Shown: positions 5,760 to 6,417 of the stretch, in pieces | Position numbering within the stretch: the stretch's first letter is position 1 | Layout of the letters: every line of letters starts with the position of its first letter | DNA from: Anaerolineales bacterium | GTDB lineage: Bacteria; Chloroflexota; Anaerolineae; Anaerolineales; UBA6663 | Direction: 5' to 3' | DNA: 6,417 nt | Assembly: GCA_016789245.1 (NCBI GenBank) | Contig: JAEURM010000114.1 | Location: 1-6,417, forward strand | The notes under the pieces: model-generated | The model's database searches: none | The model's input: the letters and a program-made list of their open reading frames with translations, nothing else | Told to the model about the DNA's origin: nothing | Translations under genes and position numbers: made by a program

Positions 5760-6413
5760 CTAATTAGGCGAAGCGTTGGGGCTGTGCCGCGCTTGGGGGC
5801 TGGTGAGCAGGGCGCGGAGCAGGCTAATCTCGCGCTTGTACAGTGTTACCTCGCGCTGAAGCAGTTCATCCGTGGTGAGGCAGTTGAGGAGAACTTGCTT
5901 ATCCTTCATGGGCACTTGGGCAATAATGGCGGCAAAATACGCCAGCGCCACCGGGTTATCGGGCAGTTCATGCTTCTCAAACTCAAAATCCGCAATCTGG
6001 CCCAGCACTTTTAGGTAACGGCGCGCCCACAAACTTAAGCTGTGGCTCACGCTCGTCACCGTCTCCGCGTTATCCGTCACCAACGGAAAACGTTCCACCG
6101 TGCCGGTGAGGTACGCTTTATCGTTGTGAAGGGAAAGAATGCGGAAGCGCTCTTGCCCCACCACTTCAATGTTCATGCGGCCGTCCGGCAAACGCTCCAC
6201 GCGGGAGATGGAGCCATATGTACCAATGGGGTGGGGGCGCGCTGGGCCACCTACCTCCGGGCCATCGTTAATCAGCACCACGCCAAACGGCTGGCGCTGG
6301 TCAATGCACAGGTTAATCATCTCGCGGTAGCGCGGCTCAAAAATGTGGAGCGGCAACGTCATGCCGGGGAAGAAAACCGTGTTCAGCGGGAACAAGGGAA
6401 GCGTGATACTCAA
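5760..6413 (-). CDS. Stand-alone LON substrate-binding (PUA-like) domain protein; 5' end uncertain
   Basis: The 217 visible residues match the N-terminal substrate-binding domain of Lon protease (Pfam LON_substr_bdg). Seen: LPLFPLNTVFFPGMTLPLHIFEPRY at the very start, then FGVVLIND, IGTYGSISRVERLPDGRMNI and a GQERFRIL segment, followed by a helical C-terminal half. There is no AAA+ ATPase and no Ser-Lys protease domain, and the length fits the free-standing family of about 200-220 residues. That family is usually annotated 'peptidase S16, lon domain protein', and its biochemical role is not settled; substrate or adaptor binding is an inference. The first possible start inside the window is TTG (6413-6411), with the frame still open to the window edge (Ile codon before it), so an ATG just outside is equally possible. 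The gene converges on gltB with 24 bp between stop codons. Confidence 0.92.
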   Translation of the reverse strand: MSITLPLFPLNTVFFPGMTLPLHIFEPRYREMINLCIDQRQPFGVVLINDGPEVGGPARPHPIGTYGSISRVERLPDGRMNIEVVGQERFRILSLHNDKAYLTGTVERFPLVTDNAETVTSVSHSLSLWARRYLKVLGQIADFEFEKHELPDNPVALAYFAAIIAQVPMKDKQVLLNCLTTDELLQREVTLYKREISLLRALLTSPQARHSPNASPN

Positions 6414-6417
6414 AATA

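Noticed and set aside
5760..6413. Lon protease fragment or pseudogene
   Set aside because: The length and composition fit the stand-alone LON-domain family, the frame is intact, and no remnants of ATPase or protease domains follow.

Overview
The window most likely comes from a moderately GC-rich bacterium. Repeat-derived, G-poor 'ccaatcaccaataacc'-type and 'ccttcctccttcc'-type words sit both between and inside genes. From memory, that style is common in Chloroflexota (Anaerolineae-like) genomes. The phylum call is an inference (about 0.5) and cannot be proven from one window. The functional theme, ammonium assimilation, is much clearer.

Layout. Positions 1-637 (+) hold the C-terminal half of an Amt-family ammonium transporter, whose 5' part lies outside the window. 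Positions 638-1223 are a 586-bp gene-free stretch carrying several distinct structures: a paired palindromic repeat (667-735), a folded hairpin next to a strong intrinsic terminator (794-893), an inverted 'CACGAA' repeat block (907-1085), and the leader of the next gene. Positions 1224-5735 (+) encode a complete 1503-residue glutamate synthase large subunit (GltB). Positions 5760-6413 (-) encode a stand-alone LON substrate-binding (PUA-like) domain protein. It converges on gltB with only 24 bp between the stop codons.

How the genes work together. Amt brings ammonium into the cell. GltB regenerates glutamate from glutamine and 2-oxoglutarate, the second half of the GS-GOGAT cycle. The two genes are neighbours on the same strand, but a terminator separates them, so they look like linked but separately transcribed nitrogen genes. 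GltB lacks the insertion typical of ferredoxin-dependent enzymes, so it should need a GltD partner; none is in the window. The LON-domain protein has no evident link to nitrogen metabolism.

Most unusual feature. The gltB reading frame contains four nearly G-free, low-complexity tracts (about 1660-1718, 2034-2079, 2586-2627 and 3777-3836), all in variable loops or linkers of the enzyme. Two of them share exact 12-nt and 16-nt words. This looks like dispersed repeat DNA tolerated in frame inside an essential-type metabolic enzyme. I found no CRISPR array, tRNA, rRNA, transposase or defence system.
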